From: Microbacterium sp. 11MF
GTDB taxonomy: Bacteria; Actinomycetota; Actinomycetes; Actinomycetales; Microbacteriaceae
Length of the DNA stretch: 64,000 nt
Assembly: GCF_000383475.1 (NCBI RefSeq)
Contig: NZ_KB911461.1
Span: forward strand, 124,001-188,000
Reading direction: 5' to 3'
Below the pieces are notes generated by a model. That model was given only the letters and a program-made list of their open reading frames with translations, searched no databases and was not told the DNA's origin. Shown in pieces: positions 16,357-24,910 of this stretch (position 1 is the first letter of the stretch; the number at the start of each line of letters is the position of its first letter). The position numbers and the translations under genes are program-made.

Positions 16357-18024
16357 ATGTCCGACAGCGCCTCATCTTCAGAGACCGTCGCCCACCCACC
16401 CGCGTCGCGGGCGAAGGCCAGCGTGTGGGTGATCGCGCCGGCAGCCGTGGTGGCGGTCGTCTTCAGCGCGTTCGCGATCGCGCTTCCGGCCCAGGCCGAG
16501 GCGTTCTTCGGGACGATCCAGGGTGCGATCATCGACACCTTCAGCTGGTACTACGTCCTCATCACCGCCTTCTTCGTCGCCTTCTGCCTCTTCCTCGGGT
16601 TCAGCCGGTTCGGCGACATCCGCCTGGGCAAGGATGACGACAAGCCGGAGTTCTCGACGGGTGCCTGGTTCTCCCTTCTCTTCGCCGCGGGGATGGGGAT
16701 CGGCCTCGTCTTCTATGGCGTGAGCGAGCCGCTCAGCCACTTCGTCGACCCCAAGCCCGGCGTCGAGGGCACGTCCGCGCAGCTCGCGCAGTCGGCGTTG
16801 ACGCAGACGTACCTGCACTGGGGCGTCCAGGCGTGGGCCGTCTACGTCGTCGTCGGCATCGCCCTCGCGTACGCGATCCACCGTCGCGGACGCCCGCTGT
16901 CGATCCGGTGGGCGCTCGAGCCCATCCTCGGTCGGCGTGTGCGCGGCGGGTGGGGCAACGCCATCGACGCGATCGCCCTCGTCGGCACGCTGTTCGGCGT
17001 CGCGACGAGCCTCGGTCTGGGTGTGCTGCAGATCAGCTCCGGCCTCGACAGCGCGGGGATCATCGAGGACCCCAGCCTGCTCGTGCAGGTCATCATCATC
17101 GCCGTCATCACGACCGCTGTGCTCTTCTCGGTACTGTCGGGCGTGACCAAGGGCATGAAGTGGCTGTCGTCGCTGAACCTCATCCTCGCCGGGCTCCTGC
17201 TGCTGTTCGTCCTCTTCACGAACGACACCTTCTACCTGCTCCGCGAGTGGGTGCAGTCGATCGGCTCGTACCTGCAGAACTTCGTGGGGCTGAGTTTCAG
17301 CGTCAGCGCGTTCCAGGGAGCCGAAGGCCAGGCGTGGCAGGCGACGTGGACCTCGTTCTACTGGGGCTGGTGGATCTCGTGGGCGCCGTTCGTCGGCATC
17401 TTCATCGCCCGCGTCAGCCGTGGTCGCACGGTGCGCGAATTCGTCATGGGAGTGCTCATCGTGCCGACGCTCGTCGGTGTGCTCTGGTTCGCGGTCCTCG
17501 GCGGCTCCGCGATCAAGCTCCAGCTCGACGAGCCGGGCGTGATGACGCAGGCCGACGGATCCGTGAACGTCGAGGGCGCGCTCTTCCAGCTGTTCCAGCA
17601 CCTCCCCGCGCCGCTCCTGCTGACCATCGGAGCGCTCGTCCTCATCGCACTGTTCTTCGTGACGTCGGCGGACTCGGGTGCGCTCGTCATGGGCATGATC
17701 GCAACGGGCGGCGACCCCGAGCCGAGCAAGCCCGTGCGGACGCTCTTCACGCTCATCACCGCGCTCCTCGCGATCGCGCTCCTGATCGCGGGTGGGTTGA
17801 CCGCGCTGCAGACGGCGGCGATCATCATCGCTCTGCCGTTCAGCATCGTCATGCTGCTCATCTGCTGGTCGACCGTCGTCGCGTTCCAGCGCGAGAGACG
17901 CATCTACGAGAAGGCGGAGCGCGCGCAGCTGCTCGATCACATCGGGGAGCACTACGGCCTCGAGGTCGAGTCCGAGAACGAGCGAGGCATCCGACTGCCC
18001 TGGGGCCGGAAGCGGGCCGACTGA
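16357..18024 (+). CDS. BCCT-family transporter (glycine betaine/choline/carnitine type)
   Basis: Betaine/choline/carnitine transporter of 555 residues with 12 predicted helices, a Na+- or H+-coupled importer of compatible solutes. Signatures are AGMGIGLVFYGVSEPLSHF in helix 3 and WTSFYWGWWISWAPFVGIFIAR (substrate-site Trp box), followed by SRGRTVREFV. The C-terminal cytoplasmic tail is short and charged (residues about 520-555), the region that senses osmotic strain in BetP-type members. The ATG at 16357 lies 6 bases after TAGCCT. It is monocistronic and converges on the GH2 gene. The substrate is not distinguishable by motif; an osmoprotectant is most likely. Confidence 0.93.
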   Translation: MSDSASSSETVAHPPASRAKASVWVIAPAAVVAVVFSAFAIALPAQAEAFFGTIQGAIIDTFSWYYVLITAFFVAFCLFLGFSRFGDIRLGKDDDKPEFSTGAWFSLLFAAGMGIGLVFYGVSEPLSHFVDPKPGVEGTSAQLAQSALTQTYLHWGVQAWAVYVVVGIALAYAIHRRGRPLSIRWALEPILGRRVRGGWGNAIDAIALVGTLFGVATSLGLGVLQISSGLDSAGIIEDPSLLVQVIIIAVITTAVLFSVLSGVTKGMKWLSSLNLILAGLLLLFVLFTNDTFYLLREWVQSIGSYLQNFVGLSFSVSAFQGAEGQAWQATWTSFYWGWWISWAPFVGIFIARVSRGRTVREFVMGVLIVPTLVGVLWFAVLGGSAIKLQLDEPGVMTQADGSVNVEGALFQLFQHLPAPLLLTIGALVLIALFFVTSADSGALVMGMIATGGDPEPSKPVRTLFTLITALLAIALLIAGGLTALQTAAIIIALPFSIVMLLICWSTVVAFQRERRIYEKAERAQLLDHIGEHYGLEVESENERGIRLPWGRKRAD

Positions 18025-18040
18025 CCCGCCCCGGCGGTCC

Positions 18041-20989
18041 TCAGGCGGTCTCGAACAGGAGCGCGAACGACGCGTCGCGGGCCGGCAGGCGGTGACGCGG
18101 CAGCACGCCGGGGCCGCACGTCGCCGTCCCGACGCCGGACTGCGCGATGTCGATCGACACGTGGGTCGCGGTCGGCGTCGGCAGGAGCGACGCGTGCGAC
18201 GTCGTGCTGAGGGTCGTCCGGTCCCACGGTGACACGGTCAGGGCGACGCCCGCGTCGAGGGCCTCGCCGCCGACGACGCTCACGCGCACGCCTCCCTCGG
18301 TGGTGCGGATGACGGCGGTCCGCACACCGCGTCGCGATCCACTCTCCTGCGGCCGCACGTGCGGGGTGACGAGGTCGTCCGCGTCGGCCTCGAACCAGCC
18401 GAACTGCACGCCCGACGCGGTGTCGGGGTAGCTCGGACCGGGGCCGTACCCGGCGAACTCCATGCCGACGGGCGCCCCCGCGAACGTCACGTCGATGCCG
18501 AGTCGGGCCCAGTCGACGGTCCACGAGAAGGGCGCCTTCTCGATCCAGGAGTTGTCCCACGAGCCGATGCTGCGCAGGTCCAGCTCCAGCAGCAGCCCTT
18601 CGGGAACGGTCGACCAGCGCCACAGCGCGTCGACGCCGCTGTCGAACGAGGGCGCGCCGACGCGGGTGTCGGCGACGAGGGCCGTGGCATCCGATTCGAC
18701 GCTCCGGACGCGGGTCTGCATCCGGTCGATGCGCGCGAGAGCCCAGCGTTCCGCCATCGGCGGGAGCGTCGGCTCGTCCCACCCGGGGAAGAGATCGTTG
18801 TCGGTCGGCGCGCGCCAGATCCCGATGCCCGGTCCGTCGACGACGCCGAGCGAGCCGAGACGCAGGGGACGGCCGCGGCGATCGAACTCGTCGGGCTCGG
18901 GCGCCGACGCCTGCCCCACGCGGGGAGTGCCGGCGGCGACGTGCTGACCGGTCGCGACGACGTGCCCGGCCGACGCCCAGCTCGTCCCGTCGCGCAGCAC
19001 GGCGTCGACGGTGAGGACGTCGGCCACGGTCGAGCCCGACACGACGCGGGCCTCATCGGGGAGGGGCACCTCGGCTCGCTGGCGCGGTCCGACGGCAGGA
19101 ACGGTCAGCTCACCGTGCGCGACCGTCTCGCCGTCGACCTCGCGCCGCCACCGGAAGGCGAGGTGGCTCGTGTCGACGTGGTCGTAGCGGTTCTGCAGCC
19201 GGATGCGGCGACGCGCGGCATCCACCTCGATCACGACGGGCGCGACGATCGCGGCGTAGTCGACGAGGCCGGGGCGCACATCGCGGTCGGCGCTGATGAG
19301 GCCGTCGATGACGAAGTTGTGGTCGTGGACGGACTCGCCGAAGTCGCCGCCGTAGCGGAAGGCCCGGCGGCCATGCTCGTCCTCGACCGCGATCGCGTGC
19401 TCGATCCACTCCCAGATGAAGCCGCCCGCCAGGCGTGGGAACCGCTCGTAGAGGTCCCAGTACTCCTTCACCCCGCCCGGGCTGTTGCCCATGGCGTGCC
19501 CGAACTCGCAGTGCACGAAGGGGAGCGACCGGCGCCGCAGCTCGGCCGCGCCGATGTCGGCGGGCGCGATCTCATCGGCCTCCTCGCCGATCCGCCGGAC
19601 CTCGTCGTGCGAGGCGTACATCCGCGAGTACACGTCGGTGTCGCGGCTCGAGTGATCGCCCTCGTAGTGGATGAGGCGGGTGCCGTCGTTCTCGCGCACC
19701 CACCGCGCCATCGCGCGGATGTTGCAGCCCGCGCCCGACTCGTTGCCGAGCGACCACATGATCACGCTCGGGTGGGTGCGGTCGCGCGTGACCGTGCGAC
19801 GGATGCGGTCGACGAAGGATGCCTCCCACGCCGGGTCGTCGCTCGGGTTGCCGCGCCACGACACGTACTCGTACTCGTGCGTCTCGAGGTCGCACTCGTC
19901 GATGACGTACAGGCCCAGCTCGTCGGCGAGGTCGAGCAGCTCGGCGTGCGGCGGGTAGTGGGACGTCCGGACCGCGTTGATGTTGTGCTGCTTCATCAGG
20001 ACGAGGTCGCGGCGCGCCAGCTCGGTCGTGTGCACCCTTCCGCGGTCGGGATCGTGCTCGTGGCGGTTGACGCCGCGGAGCATGATCGGGCGACCGTTCA
20101 GTGTCAGGACGCCGTCGTCGGCGCGGACACGGCGGAAGCCGATGCGCACCGACACGGTCTCGGATGCCGTGCGGAGGGTCGCGGTGTAGAGGCGCGGCGT
20201 CTCGGCGGACCAGGCCTCGACCCCGCCCGCGTCGACCGTGCTGCGCCCGGCGGGGACGCCCTGGCGGACGCCGAGCTCCGCGATCTCGAGCACGGCGTCG
20301 GCCGAGGTGGCGACCTCGACCGCACCCCGCCCGGTCTCGTGGTCGAAGTCGCCCGTGACGACCGCGTCGTCGATGCCGCCGACGGGGCGGGCGAGCAGGG
20401 TGACGCTCCGGAAGATGCCCGGCAGCCACCACATGTCCTGGTTCTCGAGGTAGGTCCCGTCCGAGAACTGCGCGACGCGCACGGCGACGACGTCCCCGGT
20501 GCCGGTGAGGTGGTCGGTGACGTCGAACTCGTGCGTCAGGCGGCTGCCCCGGGTCGAGCCGAGGCGCGTGCCGTTGACGAAGACGTCGGCGGCCGACTCG
20601 ATCCCGTCGAAGCGCAGGAGCACGCGGCCCCCGGCATCCGTCACCTGTCGGATCGCGTCGTCGACGTCGATGCGGCGCACGTAGTCGCCGACCGGGTTCT
20701 CGTCGGGCGGATAGGGCGGGTCGATCGGGAAGGGGAACTGCACGTTCGAGTAGGCCGGGGTGCCGAACCCGCTCATGTTCCAGTGGGCGGGCACGGCGAT
20801 CTCGTCCCACCCGTCCGTGTCGCCGGCGGTCCAGTCGTCGTGCGGTGCGAGCGCGGGGGACGGCGAGAGGCGGAACCGCCAGCGGCCGTCGAGCGACTGG
20901 GTCGGAGCGTCGGACGTCAGGCGCGTGCGGGGAGCGATCGATCCCTCGCCGGGCCCGATGCGGGCGACGTCGAAGACGGGCGCGCTCAT
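18041..20989 (-). CDS. lacZ: GH2 beta-galactosidase
   Basis: LacZ-type glycoside hydrolase family 2 beta-galactosidase of 982 residues, cytoplasmic. Domain order is the jelly-roll sugar-binding domain, immunoglobulin-like domain, TIM barrel (residues about 310-600), second immunoglobulin domain and the large beta-sandwich. The predicted acid/base is Glu in WSLGNESGAGCN and the predicted nucleophile Glu in FVHCEFGHAMGNSPG. The ATG at 20989 overlaps the nagB stop as ATGA, so translation is coupled. As the last gene of the ROK regulator-kinase-nagB-lacZ operon it probably releases galactose from glycans that also contain amino sugar. Confidence 0.94.
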   Translation of the reverse strand: MSAPVFDVARIGPGEGSIAPRTRLTSDAPTQSLDGRWRFRLSPSPALAPHDDWTAGDTDGWDEIAVPAHWNMSGFGTPAYSNVQFPFPIDPPYPPDENPVGDYVRRIDVDDAIRQVTDAGGRVLLRFDGIESAADVFVNGTRLGSTRGSRLTHEFDVTDHLTGTGDVVAVRVAQFSDGTYLENQDMWWLPGIFRSVTLLARPVGGIDDAVVTGDFDHETGRGAVEVATSADAVLEIAELGVRQGVPAGRSTVDAGGVEAWSAETPRLYTATLRTASETVSVRIGFRRVRADDGVLTLNGRPIMLRGVNRHEHDPDRGRVHTTELARRDLVLMKQHNINAVRTSHYPPHAELLDLADELGLYVIDECDLETHEYEYVSWRGNPSDDPAWEASFVDRIRRTVTRDRTHPSVIMWSLGNESGAGCNIRAMARWVRENDGTRLIHYEGDHSSRDTDVYSRMYASHDEVRRIGEEADEIAPADIGAAELRRRSLPFVHCEFGHAMGNSPGGVKEYWDLYERFPRLAGGFIWEWIEHAIAVEDEHGRRAFRYGGDFGESVHDHNFVIDGLISADRDVRPGLVDYAAIVAPVVIEVDAARRRIRLQNRYDHVDTSHLAFRWRREVDGETVAHGELTVPAVGPRQRAEVPLPDEARVVSGSTVADVLTVDAVLRDGTSWASAGHVVATGQHVAAGTPRVGQASAPEPDEFDRRGRPLRLGSLGVVDGPGIGIWRAPTDNDLFPGWDEPTLPPMAERWALARIDRMQTRVRSVESDATALVADTRVGAPSFDSGVDALWRWSTVPEGLLLELDLRSIGSWDNSWIEKAPFSWTVDWARLGIDVTFAGAPVGMEFAGYGPGPSYPDTASGVQFGWFEADADDLVTPHVRPQESGSRRGVRTAVIRTTEGGVRVSVVGGEALDAGVALTVSPWDRTTLSTTSHASLLPTPTATHVSIDIAQSGVGTATCGPGVLPRHRLPARDASFALLFETA

Positions 20990-21744
20990 CGGGCGGCCTC
21001 GACGGGAAGCGATGCGGGGCTGAGGCGCGAGGCGGCTGCGGCGTCGAGGACGAGCGTCACGTGACCGTGGCGCTGCAGGAAGGATGCCGGGAGCTCCGCG
21101 GTCTGCGGCCCCTCGACGGCCCGCGCCACGGCGTCGGCCTTCGACTCGCCCCACGCGATCAGGACGATCTCGCGCGCGTCGAGGATCGTGCCGATGCCCT
21201 GCGTCAGCGCTCGCGTCGGGACGAGCCCGGCGTCGCCGTCGAAGAAGCGGCTGTTGTCGGCGACGGTGCGCGGAGCCAGGTCGACGACCCGTGTGCGGGA
21301 GTCGACGGCGGAGCCCGGCTCGTTGAACCCGATGTGGCCGTTCGCGCCGATGCCGAGGATCTGCAGGTCGACGCCGCCGGCGCCTGCGATCGCCGCCTCG
21401 TACCGTGCGGCGGCCGCGGCGGGATCGGCGGCGGCGCCTTCGGGGACGTGCACGCGGGCGGAATCGAGGCCGAGCGGCCCGGTCACCTCGCGCGCGATGA
21501 CGGCGTGGTAGCTCTCGGGGTGGTCGACCGGCAGGCCGACGTACTCGTCGAGCGCGAACGCCGCCGCCCGCGAGAGGTCGAGACCCGCCTGCACGCGGTC
21601 GGCGAGCGCGCGGTAGAGCGGCTGCGGGCTCGACCCGGTCGCGACGCCGAGGACGGGAGCGGGTCGGTCGGCGACGGACGAGGCGATGATCGCGGCGGCG
21701 ATCTCGCCGGCGCCGGCGGCATCGGGGGAGAGCAGGATCCTCAC
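20986..21744 (-). CDS. nagB: Glucosamine-6-phosphate deaminase
   Basis: Converts glucosamine-6-phosphate to fructose-6-phosphate and ammonia, the last step of amino-sugar breakdown, in the cytoplasm (252 residues). Motifs are VLGVATGSSPQPLYRAL (phosphate binding), FALDEYVG (catalytic Asp), GIGANGHIGFNEPGS (the Asn/His catalytic loop) and the lid segment near the C-terminus. The GTG start at 21744 has AAAGGTG upstream and overlaps the kinase stop (GTGA). The adjacent kinase supplies the phosphate. No nagA deacetylase is visible in the window, so the substrate is glucosamine itself or deacetylation is encoded elsewhere. Confidence 0.94.
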   Translation of the reverse strand: MRILLSPDAAGAGEIAAAIIASSVADRPAPVLGVATGSSPQPLYRALADRVQAGLDLSRAAAFALDEYVGLPVDHPESYHAVIAREVTGPLGLDSARVHVPEGAAADPAAAAARYEAAIAGAGGVDLQILGIGANGHIGFNEPGSAVDSRTRVVDLAPRTVADNSRFFDGDAGLVPTRALTQGIGTILDAREIVLIAWGESKADAVARAVEGPQTAELPASFLQRHGHVTLVLDAAAASRLSPASLPVEAAR

Positions 21745-22688
21745 GAGAGCACCTTTCGGGGGGACGGGGCGTCGGAGTGGGCGAGTGCGAGCGCGAGCGC
21801 GCCCGCGACGGGGGGTTCGTCGAGGACGTGCAGACGGAGGGCCTCGTCGTGGCGCTGCAGGTCGGCCCGCAGCAGCTCGGCGAGCAGAGGTTGCGCGGTC
21901 ATGACGCCGCCCGCGGCGATGACGTCGGTGCCCTGCGCGCCACGGCCGCGGATCGCCGTGACGGCGTCGGCGAGATGGGTGGCGGATGCCGCGATCACTC
22001 CGTGCGCGATCGTCGATCCGGCTGCGGCCGCGTCGAAGACCTGGGGGGCGAAGCCGCCCCACGAGGCCTCGCTCGCGCTCGCCTGGAAGCGCAGCGCGAG
22101 GTCGACGTGATCGAGGGCGTCGAAGGCGGCGAGGAAGCGCGCCGCGAGCGGGTCGCTCATCGCGCTCGCGCCGTCGCGGTCGACGGCGCGCAGCAGGGCG
22201 ACGGCAGCGCGCCGCGAGATCCCGGGCGCGCTCGCGTCGTCGGCGATGAGCCAGCCGTAGCCGTCGGCCGTCACGGGCTCCCCGTCGACGTCGAAGCCGA
22301 CGATCGCCGAACCCGTCCCCGCGATGACGCAGACGGCCGCCTCGAGCCCCATGGCCGGGGCGAGGAGCACGGCGTCGTTGACGACCGCCACGACCCCCGG
22401 CATCCGATCGCCGAGCAGAGCCGTGGCCTGGTGACGCTGCCGGGTGCTGTCGATGCCGTGGGCGCCGACGACGGTGACGGCGGGCGCGGTGCCGACCGTG
22501 TCGGTCACGAGCCGGGCGAGGCGGTCGAAGTTCTCGGCGTCGTCGAAGATCGCGCCGACGCGCCAGATTTCGCTCGGGACGATGCGGTCGACGACCTCGC
22601 CGTCCACGAGGGCGCGCAGCTGCGTCTTCGTGCCACCGACGTCGACACCGACGATCGCGTCGGGGGTCGGGTACCGGATCTCAGGCAA
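21741..22688 (-). CDS. BadF/BadG-type amino-sugar kinase (N-acetylglucosamine kinase-like)
   Basis: ASKHA-fold kinase of 315 residues of the BcrAD/BadFG family, to which eukaryotic and bacterial N-acetylglucosamine kinases belong. The phosphate-1 loop is IVGVDVGGTKTQLRAL, and the adenosine motif is VIAGTGSAIVGF, with GYGWLIADDASA after it. It probably phosphorylates glucosamine or N-acetylglucosamine for NagB. The TTG start at 22688 follows AAAGGGG; the gene overlaps the ROK regulator by 8 bases and nagB by 4, so the operon is tightly coupled. The exact sugar is inferred from the neighbours. Confidence 0.88.
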   Translation of the reverse strand: MPEIRYPTPDAIVGVDVGGTKTQLRALVDGEVVDRIVPSEIWRVGAIFDDAENFDRLARLVTDTVGTAPAVTVVGAHGIDSTRQRHQATALLGDRMPGVVAVVNDAVLLAPAMGLEAAVCVIAGTGSAIVGFDVDGEPVTADGYGWLIADDASAPGISRRAAVALLRAVDRDGASAMSDPLAARFLAAFDALDHVDLALRFQASASEASWGGFAPQVFDAAAAGSTIAHGVIAASATHLADAVTAIRGRGAQGTDVIAAGGVMTAQPLLAELLRADLQRHDEALRLHVLDEPPVAGALALALAHSDAPSPRKVLS

Positions 22689-23829
22689 GGTAGACCGCCC
22701 CTTTCACATGGTCGATGGTGAGCTGGCCGATGCCGACGAGGGCCGCGTCCTCGCCGAGCGCCCCCACGACCAGCGCGGGAGGACGGGGGATGCGGCCGGC
22801 CAGCCGTGACGCGACGCCCTCGATGAGCCGGTCGGTCCGTCGCGGCAGGCGCCCGGCGAGGATCACGACACGGCAGTCGAGGATCACGGCCAGAGCGGCG
22901 ACCGACATCGCGATGTGGTCGAGCAGCCGCTCGGCGCGGGCGTCGTCGCCCTGGTCGAGGACAGCCATCGTCGAGGCGTCGTCAGGCGATCCGGCGCCGA
23001 GCGCGAGCACGCGCGTCTCGAGATCGCCGCCCGTGCCCTGATCCTGTCCGAACGCCGTCGGGTCGGTGATGAGGTAGCCGATCTCACCCGCGGCGGAGCC
23101 CGCTCCGCGCACGAGGCGGTCGCCCGAGACGATCCCGGCGCCCACGCCGATCCCGAAGACGAGGGCCGCGAGGTCTCCGGTGCCCTGCCCGGCGCCCCGG
23201 GTCCACTCGCCGATCGTGACGGCGTTGGCGTCGTTCTCGACGACGACGGGGAGTCCCGTGCGCCGGTGCATCAGATCGCGGATGGCGACGCCGTTCCAGT
23301 CGAGCTCGACCGAGTCGCTGACGGCGCCGTCGGTGTCGACGACACCCGGCACCGATACGCCGATGCCCTGCGCGGGCGTCCCGAGCTCGGCGGCCGTTCG
23401 GATGAGCCTGTCCGCGAGCCGGCCGATGCCGTCGAGTCGAGAGGATGCCGACGGCATCCCGTCCTCGCCGCGAAGGGATTCGCGGGCCTCGTGGCGGATG
23501 TCGCCGTTCAGGTCGATGAGCGCCCCGCGGGCGACGGTCGCGGTGACGTCGAGGGCGACGACGGTGCGCGCCTCGCCGAGGGGGCGGTACCGGTGCGTCG
23601 GGCGACCGACGCCGCTGGCGTCACGCTCCACGGCGAGGAGCCCGTCGGCGACCATCCGGGCGCACAGGCGGTGGACCGTCGCCGAGGCGAGTCCGGTCGC
23701 CTCGATGAGTTCGGCGCGGGTGAGGGAGCCGCCGGCCTGCAGGGCGTCGAGGATCGCGGTGCGGTTGATGCGGGTGACGTCGGCGTTGGTCGCCGTGCCC
23801 CTGCTCGCCGCGCGTTCGCCGCTCATCAT
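22681..23829 (-). CDS. ROK-family repressor (NagC/XylR type)
   Basis: ROK transcriptional regulator of 382 residues. The N-terminal winged helix (residues about 15-75) has the recognition segment LTRAELIEATGLASATVHRL. The ROK sugar-binding domain follows, containing VVENDANAVTIGEWTRGAGQGTGDL, but the second conserved region lacks a clear Cys-rich zinc motif. As first gene of the operon it probably represses itself, the amino-sugar genes and perhaps the divergent fucose genes, and is released by a sugar or sugar phosphate. The start is ATG at 23829 or 23826. Confidence 0.91.
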   Translation of the reverse strand: MMSGERAASRGTATNADVTRINRTAILDALQAGGSLTRAELIEATGLASATVHRLCARMVADGLLAVERDASGVGRPTHRYRPLGEARTVVALDVTATVARGALIDLNGDIRHEARESLRGEDGMPSASSRLDGIGRLADRLIRTAAELGTPAQGIGVSVPGVVDTDGAVSDSVELDWNGVAIRDLMHRRTGLPVVVENDANAVTIGEWTRGAGQGTGDLAALVFGIGVGAGIVSGDRLVRGAGSAAGEIGYLITDPTAFGQDQGTGGDLETRVLALGAGSPDDASTMAVLDQGDDARAERLLDHIAMSVAALAVILDCRVVILAGRLPRRTDRLIEGVASRLAGRIPRPPALVVGALGEDAALVGIGQLTIDHVKGAVYLA

Positions 23830-23841
23830 TCCCCTGACGCC

Positions 23842-23867
23842 CTTTTCGTCTTACTCTGAGATAAAAG
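23842..23867. promoter_or_regulatory. Divergent promoter/operator between the ROK operon and fucose genes
   Basis: An unusually AT-rich patch in this GC-rich region. CTTTT at 23842 and AAAAG at 23863-23867 form inverted arms, with TCT/AGA inside, around TTACTCTGAG. This resembles the A/T-flanked pseudo-palindromes bound by ROK repressors and lies 13 bases upstream of the ROK start and about 57 upstream of the aldo/keto reductase. It is the only candidate control site in the gap. Confidence 0.45.
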
Positions 23868-23923
23868 CAGACGGATGCCGCTCCCGCAAGACCACCGGCA
23901 CCGTCCCCGACATCGGAGCAGCC

Positions 23924-24910
23924 GTGGCCCCCATCCTTTCCCCGTCCACCGAGTCCCTCCGCGCGGCGGGAAGGTTCGGCCTCGGTGCCGCACCCCTCGG
24001 CAACCTGTTCCAGGAGATCGACGACGCCGAGGCCACGGCGATCGTCGACGGCGTCTGGGACAGCGGCATCCGCGTCTTCGACACCGCTCCCCACTATGGA
24101 CTCGGCCTCAGCGAACGACGCCTCGGCGCCGCGCTCGCCCGCCGACCGCGCGACGAGTTCGTCCTCTCGACGAAGGTCGGACGGCTGCTCGAACCCGACC
24201 CGAGCGGTGCGGGGCGCCTCGACGACGAGGGGTTCGTGGTCGAGGCGACGACCCGGCGCCGGTGGGACTTCTCGGCCGACGGTGCGCGCCGCTCGCTCGA
24301 GTCCTCGCTCGAGCGGCTCGGGATGGACCGGGTCGACATCGTGCACCTGCACGATCCCGAAGGGCGCGTCGACGAGGCGATCGATGGAGCGCTCCCCGCC
24401 CTGGTCGCCCTCCGCGACGCGGGCGTCATCTCGGCCGTCGGCGTCGGGTCGAAGGACCCCGCCACCCTCACCCGCATCATCGAGACCGACATGGTCGACG
24501 TCGCCATGGTCGCGGGGCGGTACACGCTGCTCGAACAGCCCGCCGCCGCCGACGTCCTGCCCGCGGCGCTCGCGCACGGGGTCGCGGTGATCGCGGTCGG
24601 CGTCTACAACTCGGGGCTGCTCGCGACCCCGCATCCCGATCCCGCCGCCCCCTATGAATACGGCACGGCGCCCGAAGCCGTCTATCGTCGAGCTGTACGG
24701 CTCGCGGACGCGTGCGCGGCGCGCGGAGTGCCGTTGCCCGTCGCCGCCCTGCACTTCCCGTTGCGGCATCCTGCCGTGGTCAACGTGACGGTGGGGCTCG
24801 GCAAGGCATCGCACGTCGCGCAGACAGCCGGATACATGAACGAGCCGCCGACCGAGGACTTCTGGCGCGGCCTCGCAGAGGAGGGCCTGGTGCCCGAGGG
24901 AGAACGATGA
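23924..24910 (+). CDS. Aldo/keto reductase (L-fucose/D-threo-aldose dehydrogenase type)
   Basis: Aldo/keto reductase of 328 residues, of the branch that oxidises L-fucose or D-threo-aldoses to lactones. The catalytic tetrad is visible: Asp and Tyr in VFDTAPHYGLGLSERRLG, Lys in LSTKVGRLLEPD and His in VDIVHLHDPEG. The GTG start at 23924 has CGGAG 6 bases upstream. Its stop overlaps the ATG of the downstream alpha-L-fucosidase (ATGA), so released fucose is the likely substrate. The other enzymes of the oxidative fucose pathway are not in this window. Confidence 0.9.
   Translation: MAPILSPSTESLRAAGRFGLGAAPLGNLFQEIDDAEATAIVDGVWDSGIRVFDTAPHYGLGLSERRLGAALARRPRDEFVLSTKVGRLLEPDPSGAGRLDDEGFVVEATTRRRWDFSADGARRSLESSLERLGMDRVDIVHLHDPEGRVDEAIDGALPALVALRDAGVISAVGVGSKDPATLTRIIETDMVDVAMVAGRYTLLEQPAAADVLPAALAHGVAVIAVGVYNSGLLATPHPDPAAPYEYGTAPEAVYRRAVRLADACAARGVPLPVAALHFPLRHPAVVNVTVGLGKASHVAQTAGYMNEPPTEDFWRGLAEEGLVPEGER

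Noticed and set aside
12493..20989. Two beta-galactosidase genes as a duplication
   Set aside because: One is GH42 and the other GH2; they have different folds and catalytic motifs and are not related by duplication.
18359..21064. 900-codon plus-strand frame opposite the GH2 beta-galactosidase
   Set aside because: Composition is dominated by Arg, Gly, Ala, Asp and Val with no recognisable motif, and the opposite strand carries a full-length GH2 enzyme with both catalytic residues.
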